From Neoceratodus forsteri (lineage: Eukaryota; Chordata; Ceratodontiformes; Ceratodontidae), in assembly GCA_016271365.2 (NCBI GenBank), contig CM057456.1, forward strand, positions 613,185,501 through 613,249,500: 64,000 nt of DNA. The letters run 5' to 3'. A program made the translations under genes and the position numbers. Every line of letters starts with the position of its first letter. The first letter of the stretch is position 1. The notes beneath the pieces are model-generated. The model ran no database searches and was not told the DNA's origin. It worked only from the letters and a program-made list of their open reading frames with translations. Of the stretch, positions 1-10,622 are shown piece by piece.

Positions 1-94
1 CTATCCAATGTGTTCATTTTCTTAAACCCTTAATAAAAAGATTAATTACAAAAATGAAATGACATGGTGCATGGAAGGGGCTAACTGGCTTTGT

Positions 95-735
95 TGCCCC
101 TTTTACTTACGGTTTCAGGTTCCTGTTCCCTTCAGATTCCTTGTGCTTTTTAGCCTCAGCAGCAGCTTTACTTTGCTGTACAGAATTAAGTTGTTTGTGT
201 TTACTGGTTACTTCTGGCTCAAGTTTTGGTTCTGACTGACATAGTCTTTTGTTTTAATTATCTTTTGGTTCATTCTGCTTAAGCTCGAGAATGGGCTTTG
301 CTGGTTTAGCATTTCTCATTCTGTCTGCGGTCACTGAGCTGTTCACCTGCAGTGATTTTCTGGTAGCACTCGATGTGCCGGCTGGGACCTGGGATGTTGC
401 AGAACCCTGATTGCAGTCCTGGCTTGTGCTATTCAAAGAGTCTTGCTGGGACTCCAGAGCTGTAGCTACCTCTTCTCCTTGCAGCATTCAGGTTAGAGCA
501 GACTGAGACAGCAGGGTTGTTTTTAGGTCTGCAGACACTGTACTCAAGCAGGGAATTGGCAGTGTCTGTCTTTGATCAGACCACCCTAAGCCGACTCATG
601 CTGATTTTCTAACTCTGAACTTGTGGCTTCGGGTGGAATCTCTTGCTGTGGATTCTCTTGTTTGTTTCTCAGTCTTCCCAAAGATTTGTCAAATAACTCA
701 CGGATTTCTTTAGTGCTCTTTGCTTTAGACCTCAT
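95..735 (-). pseudogene. LINE ORF1-like remnant, several frames
   Basis: Three short minus-strand stretches follow one another. The first begins with an ATG at 735 and runs 49 codons to a stop at 586; its start reads MRSKAKSTKEIRELFDKSLG, which is amphipathic and rich in Lys, Arg and Glu. The second, 487-254, is Ser, Thr and Gln rich. The third, about 250-95, is again Lys and Glu rich. Low-complexity, charged, frame-broken protein of this kind resembles the N-terminal half of ORF1 from non-LTR retrotransposons. No zinc knuckle or esterase motif is visible, so the family cannot be named. It could also be a chance run of open sequence. It lies opposite in strand to the RT fragment that follows, so the two are not a simple single copy. 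Confidence 0.3.
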
Positions 736-1617
736 TTCTCACTGTCTGCACTCTTGGCCACTCCAGACACCCACTCTTGGCCTCTCCAGATTCCCACTCT
801 AGGATTCATCTGTGCTTGATGTCTAGTGGATCAAATCCTGAAAGGTAAGTTGTGATTTTGTTTTTAGAAATAGATAAATGGTAGCAGACCTGATAGAAAG
901 AGTAATTATTTAAACAGTTATCTCTGATGCATATTCAGACAGCAAAGTTTTCTGGTTCATGTAACCATACTAAATATGTTCATGGGAAGAAAGGTTGCAG
1001 CCAGCCTTCAGCTGCATCTTCTGTCATGGTGCCATCTTGCATTATGTCCCCATAGTGTAGTTGAAACAATGGCACATCATAAGAAATTCTTGGTGTTGTT
1101 AGGTTGTTGGATAGTGCACTAGTAATAAAGGACCTCTTGGTTGCTCTCACAAAGCTTACATGTCTACCTCTAGTCTCCTTATATAGCTCTCATTCAGAGT
1201 GGCTTTTGGAGCAGTCAGCTCTGTGTCAGACCTTTTCCTAGTCTTTCTGAGTCTGTGTAGTTCAGTGGAGACCCATGGTGCAGTGGGAAAAAAATTTTTT
1301 TTTTTGAAACAACATAGGTGGGGTACGTTGTGGAGAAGCCTGTTTGAATTGGTGTGTTTATTAGTGACTGAAGGGTACATCTTAAACCAGTCATTCTGGC
1401 CCACATATAGGGGCCATATTAAAAGAACTATGTCTTGCCCTGTCATTTGGGAGAGAGGTGATAATTGTCTGGCCTGGGGCCAAAGCTAGCTAATAATTGG
1501 AGGTGAGACTGAATCGCATTTCTGATTGCAGGTTGATTGTGGCTTGTTGGCAGGGCTAACCGGGAAACTCTTACTCTGGGATAAATTTGAGCACTCTCCC
1601 AGCAAGTCGTCATACTC
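736..1617. other. No recognisable gene
   Basis: I see only short open frames on both strands, overlapping at 1156-1489, with no conserved motif. A poly-A/T run lies at about 1290-1306. Nothing here supports a gene. Confidence 0.5.
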
Positions 1618-2699
1618 ATGTACCAGCACGTCAGTGGCAAAGGGAATGAAATCATACTCTATGCTGATGATGCAGTGATTTTCACGGGTGATGCCAACAC
1701 CACTGACCTACAGAGCATCATCCAAGATGATTATGACACAGTACAACAATGGGTCATTGAACACAAGCTTGTGCTAAGCACTTCTAAGACAAAATGCATG
1801 ACCTTTTCACAACTCCAAGAAAAAACAGCCAGAAAGTGCCAGCACCTCAATCACTACCTTAAACGGGCAAACATTGAAAACGTTCCTGTCTTCAAATACC
1901 TGGGCCTCCATAATGACTCCAGCCTAACCTTTAGTAGCCACATTAGTCACCTGATAAAAACAACACATCAGAGGCTGGGTGCACTGTACCAGATAAACGC
2001 ATTCCTGCTCCTCCCCAACAAGACTCCTCCTGGCAAAATCGTTCCTACTCCTGCTTATTGACTATGGAATAACCCTCTACTTTATGGCAATTAACACAGA
2101 GTTCCACAGGGTCAAAACCCTGTATAACCAAATCGCTAAATTCGCTACTCAACCCCCCCCCGGACCCGCCATTGTGGCCTGCTCAAAAAGGCCAGCTTAC
2201 CTCCGCTGTCTACCAGAGTCAAGTTTCACATGAGTACAATGGTATGAAAAATAGTCATGAACAGCACTACACCTATCTACTACACCTTCTTCCAACCCAG
2301 AGCTCCCCTAACTCAAACGAAATCAGTAGCCACTGCCCACTACAAAAATTTGCCAGCCAAGTGTAGATGCTGGTCAAAGGGTCTTACTTTATCAACTACT
2401 CTATCTCTACAACTCGTTTCCTCCACATGTGTCTGACCAATCTCTGTCTCTCTCAGTTTTCAGAACTAAATGATAGGACTTGTTATGTACCTCAGATACT
2501 TGTAAATGCCTGTAATATGCCATGTTGCATAACTTGTATTTGCTGACAATATGATTACTGCCTTCATTGTAATGGCACACCCATGGTATGATTGTAATCC
2601 CTCCCTTTCCTCCTTTATGCACCTGTATGGTCATCTATGAAAACAGGCAGATTTGCTCATAGCCTCACCAAACATTAATAAATGAAATAAATACATTAA
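1618..2699 (+). pseudogene. Non-LTR retrotransposon reverse transcriptase, 3' fragment and tail
   Basis: The open frame 1618-2061 holds the RT catalytic box ILYADDAVIF (about residues 13-22), then the WVIEHKLVLSTSKTKCM thumb-entry block and the FKYLGLHND block typical of LINE RTs. After 2061 the frame shifts, but related sequence (a YGITLYFMAINTEF-like block) continues to about 2230. AT-rich 3' sequence ends in an A-rich tail with AATAAATG-type repeats near 2675-2699. The 5' end is missing, so this is a 5'-truncated LINE copy. Both catalytic aspartates are intact, but the frameshift and stops make it non-functional. The clade is uncertain (Jockey, I or CR1 group). The next element (CR1-a) starts at once after the tail. 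Confidence 0.7.
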
Positions 2700-3187
2700 A
2701 TTCCCAGGCTGCTCTCTGTTCAGGAGAGACAGGGAATAGAGAGAGGGAGGAGGGAGGAGGGGTTGTACTATATATGTGAGAAGGAAATACAGGCTATGAA
2801 AATACAGAGACACCTAGAGGAAAAGGAAGGGCTGGAAGTGCTGTGGGTCATCCTGGATACAGGAGCTGGGGCCGCTACCCATACAGGGGTTCTATACAGA
2901 CCCCAGCACAGGGAGAGGAGTTGGATAAGGCACTTGGGAAAGACATGCTCAGGATAGAAAATAAGGTGGAGGTGCTGCTAGTTGGAGATTTCAGTTTACC
3001 AGATGTGGATTTCAGCCTTCCAGCTGCAGCTTCAGCAAAAAGCATGGCTATCCTTGACTTCCTACATGGTGCTTTGCTCAGGCAGCTAGTCAATAGACCC
3101 ACTAGGGATGGGGCAGTGCAGGACCTGGTGTTTACAAAAAGGGACAGAATTGCAGATGTCATGTTGGGCAGTCCCCTTGGTACCAGT
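2700..3187 (+). pseudogene. CR1-a endonuclease, upstream part
   Basis: This is the apurinic-like endonuclease domain of a CR1-clade LINE ORF2, 5'-truncated. The order of motifs matches CR1: a GGG-V-LY strand near 2750, EGLEVLWVILDTG (about 2835), GVLYRPQ (about 2890), then the LLVGDFSLPDVDF catalytic strand (about 2980) and DLVFTKRDRIADVMLGSPLG (3125-3180). Frameshifts occur near 2770 and 2950. The reading frame stops at an L1 poly-T at 3188 and resumes in the same frame after 10622, which shows that the L1 landed inside this copy. The rest of the element is at 10615-12836. Confidence 0.85.
3180..3187. repeat. Target-site duplication, left copy (GTACCAGT)
   Basis: The 8-bp word GTACCAGT here is repeated exactly at 10615-10622 and brackets the L1. 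The left copy runs straight into the L1 poly-T. Removing the L1 and one copy rejoins the CR1 frame as LGTSDHCTVW. Confidence 0.9.
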
Positions 3188-3402
3188 TTTTTTTTTTTTT
3201 CAATTAAAATGTTATTGAAGCTTATAATAAAACAGCAGTACATAAGGATTGTTGAACAAATACAGGGAAATATTACATAGATCAGTTTACAAAGAGAAAT
3301 GCTAAAATAATCTTACAATTTACATCCAGTATGTATATAAATAAGAGTCTATTAAATGAGAATCAGAATATTTATCTAGCTATAATCTATATCTAAAAGA
3401 AT

Positions 3403-6400
3403 TCATGGATTATAAGCAGAACTCCAAAAAAGGGCCCCAGGTATCCTTGAAAGTTTCATTGTGATTAAGCAAAACATGGCTGATCCTTTTGTTGTTTGCC
3501 TAGCTGCAAGGGAATCAAGCCATTGCTTTATCGAAGAGACTTTTGGATCTTTCCAACTCTGTAGTAATAGTCTTTTATAAGCAAGGGCAATAGATAAGAT
3601 CCACATGTTCTTTTGGTTTTGTATACCAGAGATATCCCCTAAAACAAACACCAGAGGGGAAAAAGGGATAGGAGTCCCCAGAAGTGTATGACAAATTGCA
3701 TGTATTTGTTTCCACATATTCAAGACTTCTTTACAGTGCCAAAATAAATGACCCAGGCCTGCTTTTGCCATACCACATCTCCAGCATGTGTCATTTTGGA
3801 TAAGACCTAATCTATATAGCTGATCTGGGGAATAATAAAAATAGTGCAGTATTTTGAATTGGATAAGTCTTCCTTGGGTTTCCCTACAACACTTGATTGC
3901 ATTGTCCCAGGTCCTATCCCAAACTGTATCTGGAATTTGCAATTGTAAATCATTTTCCCATGTTGCTTTAGCTGAGCTTGTTAGGGAAGGGTCAGTTTCA
4001 TTTAAAATTTTATAAATAAGGCTGAAAGCCTTGGGCAAGTAGTAGGCTATTTTAAAGAAGTTTTCCCAAGATGTGCACGATTTAAGAGTAAAATCTGCTT
4101 CTAGGAAATTAGCTTTCAAAAAATATCTTATTTGTAGATAAAAGCTAAAATCGCACTTATTTAAATGAAATTTAAGTTTTAAGTCTTCAAAGGAGTATAA
4201 TCTATTGTGACTGTCCAACAAGTAAGCTATAGTTTTGATGCCTTTAGTCATCCAGCCATTGTATGAGAGACCCTTGCCATTCGAGGTTAATGATGTATTG
4301 TGCCACAGAGGCATGAATTGGAGTGGGACATACTCCATTTTCATAAGTTGATTACATTTTCTACAAGCAACTATTGATCTCTAGAGAACAGGATGAGTTT
4401 TTAGATTTAGGGGCATCTGTCTAAATAATAAATCGGCTAAGCTTAACGGAGAGACAAGATTTATTTTCTGTTTTGAGCCATAGTAGGGTAATGGTTCTGT
4501 TTAGGGAGTTAAACCATAGGGCAGTTTGTTTAAGCTTGAAAGCCCCAAAATAACCATGCCACCAAGGGAGGGCCAAGCCTCCTTTCTTTATAGGGGCTCT
4601 TAATTTGTTTTTAGCTAAGCGAGGGGGTTTTCCTTCCCATAGAAAGTTCGAAATAACTCTGTCAATTTTGCTGAACCATCCAGGCAGAATTTTGGCAGGA
4701 AAGTTGTTCAAGAAATAGAAGAATTTTAGAAATTTTGTTTTGTGTGTGGATCTAACTCTCATTTGTATAAAGTCAAACTAATTAAGTACATTAAATTAAA
4801 AAAAAGAAGAATTTTAGAAGAATTTTGGAGCTATTATAATGTTTATTGCATTTATTTTCCCCCAAAGGGATAAATGCAATTTAGCCCAATTGTCTAGATC
4901 TATCTTCATGTCATTAATTAACTTGGAGAGGTTATGATGGATAATTTTGTCTATTGAATCAAAGACTTTAATGCCTAAATATAACAGTCCATCTAAGGCC
5001 TAGGCTATATCTAATTCCTTTTTTAAATGTTCTATCCTAGTTGAGGATTGACTTAACTCTAAGCACTCAGACTTGTTCCAATTTATGTAAAGATCAGAAA
5101 TATTTCCAAAAGCTTGCAAGATTTCTTTAACATTTTTGAGGGAAGTCATAGGCTGTGAAATAGTCAGCAGAATATCATCAGGAAAAGCAAAAACTTTGTT
5201 AGAGTAACTTCCAAGTTTAATCCCAAAAACTTGATTGCAGGATGTTCCTAATTAGAGGTTCAATAACAAGGACAAATAACAGAGGGGGCAAGGGGCAGTC
5301 CTGCCTAGATCCTCTGAATAAAGGAAAGGGAGGTGACCTAAGTCTATTTGAAATTACACACACTCTTGGTTTGGCATATAAAGTTTAGATCCATTTTAGA
5401 ACACCAGATCTGAAACCATTAAATTCCAATACACTATACAAGTAATTCCACTCTAGAGAGTTGAAAGCCTTACCAATGTCCAAGGAAATCACTAAAGAGG
5501 CCATTCTGTTATTCTCTGGTAACTTAGTTGCCCATAATACAGAGAACAACCTCCTAAAGGTGTCTGAGGCCTGTCTACCTTTCATGAAACCCAACTGCTC
5601 TCTACCTATCAAGTTTGATAGTACTACAGATATTCTATTGGCTAATATTTTAGCAAGAATCTTATAATCAAAGTTTAACTATGAAATAGGCCTATAATTA
5701 CTACATTCCATTTTGTCCTTTCCTTTTTTATGCAATAGACAAATGTAGGCCTCATTCATTGAGTCAGGAAGGGTACCATCAGTAAAGGAGTCATGAATAG
5801 CCTCTAGCAGGTGAGGACTAATGGCTAGGCCCAAATGTTTATAAAATTCACTTGGTAACCCATCTGGCCCTAGGGATTTCCCTTTTGGTGCCCCTGTAAT
5901 GACTTCTGAAATCTCCTGTATTTATGGCTTATCCAGCATATTTCTGTCAGAATCTTCTAGAGTTGGTAAATTGGCATTTTTAAGAAATACATCTGTATCA
6001 GCTTTCTTTGCTAACCCTTGTGATTTGTATAGATCACTGTAAAAATCCATGAAACATCTATTAATTTCTTTCACATTGTATGTTATCATCCCACTTTTAT
6101 TCCTAATCCCTTTAATAGCATCTGATTTTGTTCCTGCTTGATCCTATAAACCAACAGCTTCCCAGCCTTTTCCCCAGACTCCCAATATTTTTGTTTACTA
6201 TGGAAAAGAGAATATTCAATCTTGGCTGATTGTATTTTATTTATTTCAAACTGTAACACCAGAACTTTGTACAGCCCATCCTTTTTTCTCAAAGGGTTCT
6301 GTTTCAAATCTGTTAAAGCCTTGCTCAGCAATTCCTCCTTTTCTTTCAGCTTCTTTTGCCGCTCCCTCTTTTTTTTGGATGCAAAACTAATAATGACTCC

Positions 6401-7286
6401 CCTTATGAATGCTTTGTATGCCTCCCATACAACTTTTGCCAATGTTTTTCCATTGCAATTGATTTTAAAATAAGAGGAAATCTTTTCCTGGATCCATTTT
6501 TTAAAGTTATTGTCTAATAATAAAGATGTATTAAACTTCCAACTGCTAGATTTCCCATTGTTGTTTTTAAATAATGTTGAGATCTTAAGTAAACTATGGT
6601 CTGATATTAGAAGATTCTCATACCTCACTTGACTAATATTATTACAGAGGGCTAGAGGCCTGAAGATGTAATCTAACCTACAGAATACCCCATGTCTCGC
6701 TGACAGAAAAGAAAAATCTCTGCCAGTAGGGTGCATAATCCTCCAAGCATCCAATAAACCTAAGTCAACAACCAAACTATGTAGGCTTTTTTGAGAGGTG
6801 GACATAGATCCAGAATTCCTTGATATGGACCTATCCAAAATGGGATCCATTACTTCGTTAAAATCTCCACCTAAAATAATCTCATAATCCCCTACACTGG
6901 CTAAAACAAAGGATAAATATTGGTAGAATTCTTTTTGTGTTCTTATTTGGTGCATAAATGTTACATATGGTCACATTCCTACCATAAAGGCTCCCTAATA
7001 GAACCTGATATCTCCCCTCTGTGTCTGTTAGATGGTCATGTTTGATAAAAGTTGTCCCTTTTCTGATCAGAATAGCAACCCCTCTTATTTTTTAGGAAAA
7101 ACTGCAAAAATCTACTGTGGAAACCCAACCTTGGGCTACTTTAGCAGCCTCCGCAGATAAAAGATGACTTTCCTGTATTAAGGCTATGCCGGCTCTGTGT
7201 TTATATAAGTGATTTCATGCCCTGTATCTTTTGACAGGTGAGCCCATATCTTGAACGTTCCAAGTGATTATGTTAACAGCAGTCAT
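3403..7286 (-). pseudogene. L1 ORF2: endonuclease, reverse transcriptase, Cys/His knuckle
   Basis: About 1290 codons if read through, the normal L1 ORF2 size. The likely start, ATG at 7286, opens with MTAVNIITWNVQDMGSPVKR, the N-terminal strand of L1 endonucleases. EN continues with LIQESH (about 7170), ILGGDFNEV (about 6860), a RLDYIF-type block and SDHSLL (about 6590). RT shows QLGFMKGRQ (about 5590), LVISLDIGKAFNSLEWNYL (about 5480) and AFPDDILL (about 5180), so both RT aspartates survive although the usual Ala is Pro. The C terminus has a knuckle, CWRCGMAKAG...H...H..C (about 3785-3735), before the stop at 3403. Stops and frameshifts near 7220, 7090, 6900, 5660, 5280, 4980 and 4400 break the frame. 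Read as a moderately old pseudogene. Confidence 0.88.
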
Positions 7287-9077
7287 AATAGCCTATAACA
7301 CAACTAACTATAGAGTAAATAACACAAAAGAAGATAAATAGTGCAAAACAAGTATCAAGCAGCGATGTAACCTTGATAAATGTATACTTGTTTCACCCAA
7401 CTAAAAGGGTGCAAAAGCAATTATAACTATGTACAAATCAAATACACTGACACTACTACACACTCAAACAAACACAATAAGAAGGGCATGAATAAACCAC
7501 TGAGAACAAGTCTCAAATTGGAACACACATCCTTAGAACAGCCCAAACAAGAAACCCACACTTATTTTTTAGTGCTACTGGTAACTCTGGTTGAATAAGC
7601 TTCTAAATATGAGTTATTTACGTTGTATATGTACCTTCATTAACAGACAATACAATCAAAAACAATTTTACCATTCCCCTTTCATACCTGACGTACGATA
7701 TGAAATTATTCTTGTGCAACATAATTTGAAAGAAGCAGCAAGGCCATTTCAGTAGAGGGTAGTCCTAAAGAGAGCCTAGGATCTCTGTTTAAGGAAAATA
7801 TTGAGAAGTAAGAAATAAATGTCACGGGATCAAGGAGCCAATATCCCCACACTAATAACTACTGTACCTACCGACCTTTCCCCAATAATCAAGCTGTAGC
7901 CTCCAGAGATGCCCCTAATTTCACAAAAGAGGCAGCCAGGTGTTAAGCCGTCCTACCAGTACTAACCTGTTAAGAGCGTAAAAAAAAACCCTCTTTAAAT
8001 AGGTCAGCCCTAGGAACAATTGGCCCGTCGAACAGACAAGCATTTATTTCACAGGTTTGTGACCATGCTTATATCTGAACAATTTTAGCTAACCTGACTT
8101 TATCCCGAAATCACATGTGGAAGGCTAATAACAGCATACTGATAGGGCTTAAACACTTGTGAAGGGATAGAAGCCTTGGAGGACAAAGTTAAAATATATT
8201 GGTAAATCAAATATACTTAAAATAACATTGCTGCATCTGCATTTTATAAAATTGCAATTCTTATAAAGGGCAGATTTGAAATTACAAATCAGAACCAATG
8301 TTGCTGTTGCTGCTATGCCTTTAAGAAGATCCCCTTCCCACTTTGTCTGATTAAAAAAGCACATATAATGATTCATATAAATAATCAATATTTTAGATTC
8401 ATATGGGTAGTTTAATGACTCTGAGATTCCCCGTCTTGCTCATAGCTCAAGTCTTTGTACTGGTTATTACATGTCTGTAAGTCAAAGACTATATGTTTGT
8501 AACTAAAAATGATGACTGTTGCACACGCTGACGTGGAACCTTTGTAAAAGAGCCTCGGCTCAAAGGTATTGTAATCCTAGATTGAAATAAATAAAATAAA
8601 TAAATAAATCCTATAGAATATGAATTCTGCAATAATTGGATAAAATCCATGTACCTTAGAATTTGAGACTCCAATACCCCCGAGTAGCATATAAATAAAG
8701 CAGGCTGCTATTTTCAGAGAGCAGTTTCTGAACATTGACCTTTACCCCCTGACCCTGCTTGTAAATATAAAAAATGTGGTAAAACACATTTGAATCAAAT
8801 AAAATGACAGCATTATGCTACTACTAGGAACTAGTTAAAAACATTTGAAAATGTTTTAAAACTGTCAGAAAAAAAGCCAAGAAAAGTATCTAACGAGGTA
8901 GCTATCATGTGATTGCAGGCTTCCAATCATTGCGCAGCCACCATGATGAACTGAGAGATTTCCAAACTCTCCACTCGGACTAATCAGCAGCAGAGTGATA
9001 GCCACAAAAGTCATGTATCTCCTTCAAGCTCCAAATTACTTGGTGAGTATGGCTGTTCAAGCATGTCCTCCACTGGG
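7287..9077 (-). other. Long L1 inter-ORF spacer
   Basis: No conserved protein is visible between the ORF1 stop and the ORF2 start. The stretch is AT-rich. At about 1.8 kb it is much longer than in most L1 families, which suggests either a lineage-specific spacer or a later insertion. The one clear landmark is the plus-strand LINE/SINE tail at 8420-8607. Confidence 0.5.
8420..8607 (+). mobile_element. 3' end of a CR1-clade LINE or derived SINE
   Basis: A perfect small hairpin, GAGCCTCGGCTC (8550-8561), is followed by AAAGGTATTGTAATCC and then a repeating A-rich tail (AAATA units, 8579-8607). The same hairpin-then-tail layout closes the CR1-clade LINE at 52701-52726. The 5' limit is a guess because no coding sequence is present. 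It sits opposite in strand to the surrounding L1, so it is a separate insertion or an unrelated tail. Confidence 0.45.
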
Positions 9078-10375
9078 CTAAAGGAGCTTTTGAAAACAGT
9101 CAGGAAATTCTGGGACGTGCACTTGGAGATCCGCAGCTTTATTTACGGAAGCTGGGCCAGAGTTAGGTAGAGGGCTATTTACTTGTTGTTGTCCCGCATT
9201 GTTAGGGATCGCACTTTTGCTTTTAAAAACTGGTTGAGCTCTCCTAGATATTTTAGAGGACCAGGCAGTTGACATAGGAATATTTGTTTTTGGATCAGAG
9301 GGCCGTCAAGAATTGTGTTTCAGTATTGGTATAAATGTTTGTTTTTGCTCTGTTTGCAAGCCTCTCTTAGGTGGTGAGGAGTGCGGGCTGCATTGCTGTT
9401 CTTGGGCTCGTGGCTGAAATTCTAAATTAGAATCCCTCTTGCTTCGGTTTCCAATTGTAGCTGGTGGATTTCTTTTTCCAAAATGAAACTGGTTTGGTTT
9501 ATTTTTTAGTATTTCAGAAGTTTCTTGCCATGACTGTGAAACAAACCCCCAAGCCTCATCCAGTGAAGTAAAACTATAAGTGCCACTGCACCTGGAAACC
9601 ACAAGAACAGCTGGATATTTAATGTAATAAGCCACATTAAGTTTTTGCAGTACAAAACGTATGTCCCCAAATAGTTTTCTTTTCTACACAATTTCAGATG
9701 AGAAATCTTGAAACAGGTAGATCCTATTATTGCCCCAGTATAGTGATTTCTTCTGCCTGGCCACTGCCAATATTTTTTCTTTCACACTGAACCTCAAGAA
9801 CTTAACAATAATTGGCCTGGGCTTTTGACCCCGTTTTTGGAAGGGCTCTCAGAGATCTATGTGCCCTTTCGATCTCTAAGGGCCATGACCAGATGAAATG
9901 TAACAAAGATGGGAGAAACTCCTGCAAAAATCTTATCATGTCAGTCCCTTCCAACAGCTCAGGAATCCTATGATCCTTAAATTGTTTCTTCTGCTACAAT
10001 TTTCCAAGTCATCAACCTTAGCCCCATAGCTTCTATTTTGGACAAGTTAGCATCAGATTGATCTTCAATTTTGCATAGGGAATTTTCAATATAAGACAAC
10101 TTTTCCTCTGTTATATTCAGCTTCTCCTCTAAAATCTCAGCTTTCTCTTTTTCCGCACTTGTTTCCCTTTTCAGACTTATAATATCCACATGCATAGATT
10201 GTAATTTCTCTTTAATGAATGTCATGTTATCACCTGCATAATCATTTTGTTTAAACTTTTTACCGTTGTTTTGCTTTGTTTTGTTGGGGCTTACAGATGC
10301 CTCTGGAAACTGCAAGGGGGAGCTCCCAGACTGCATTACTGTGGCTGCTGGCTTATGCTTGCTGTCAGATGGCAT
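9078..10375 (-). pseudogene. L1 ORF1: coiled-coil RNA-binding protein
   Basis: The ATG at 10375 opens a 132-codon stretch (10375-9977) with a basic N terminus. A heptad-rich coiled coil follows (about residues 45-120, with the repeat EKLNITEEKLSYIENSL). In trimeric L1 ORF1 proteins this is the oligomerisation region. Further frames (about 9850-9600) give FSVKEKILAVARQKK, then NNRIYLFQDFSSEI and AYYIKYPAVLVV, which match the C-terminal domain blocks of L1 ORF1. A hydrophilic tail rich in Pro, Ser and Gln (9635-9078) extends beyond the usual end. Frameshifts lie near 9975 and 9680. The protein would package L1 RNA; this copy is broken. Confidence 0.8.
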
Positions 10376-10614
10376 TGCGGTCTTTCAAGGAGCCACTGAA
10401 CATTTAATCTCAATTTAAAAAAACTAATTGGCCGATTGGTGTCTCGTTTAAGGCGTTGGTTTAGCGATACTAGATAGGTATTCCAATCACAGAAAATGTA
10501 TGAAAAATTAACTTTAACACTATTAAAAAATGAATGTATGATGTTAGGTGGGAGAGCTACACTCTCAGGTTGTCATCATCTCAGGTGCGGGCGTGCGACC
10601 CCCTCCACGGGGTA
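10376..10614 (-). promoter_or_regulatory. L1 5' UTR
   Basis: This stretch lies between the ORF1 start and the right TSD. Its first 70 bases (10614-10545 on the minus strand) are GC-rich and the rest is AT-rich. L1 elements carry an internal promoter in the 5' UTR; I see no specific factor site. Confidence 0.55.
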
Positions 10615-10622
10615 GTACCAGT
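10615..10622. repeat. Target-site duplication, right copy (GTACCAGT)
   Basis: Exact match to 3180-3187. It marks the 5' end of the L1 and the point where CR1-a resumes. Confidence 0.9.

Larger units (their letters stand above)
3188..10614 (-). mobile_element. Full-length L1 retrotransposon inserted in CR1-a
   Basis: A 7.4 kb non-LTR element runs on the minus strand. In its own direction it has a GC-rich 5' UTR (10614-10376), ORF1 (10375 to about 9078), a long spacer, ORF2 (7286-3403) and a 3' UTR ending in a run of A (seen as T at 3187-3200). An exact 8-bp TSD (GTACCAGT) flanks it. The EN motifs, FxDD-type RT and C-terminal Cys/His knuckle all belong to the L1 clade. Both ORFs have several stops and frameshifts, so this copy cannot be autonomous now. 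It is complete at both ends, which is uncommon for L1. The spacer is longer than usual and probably holds a small later insertion (see 8420-8607). Confidence 0.9.
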
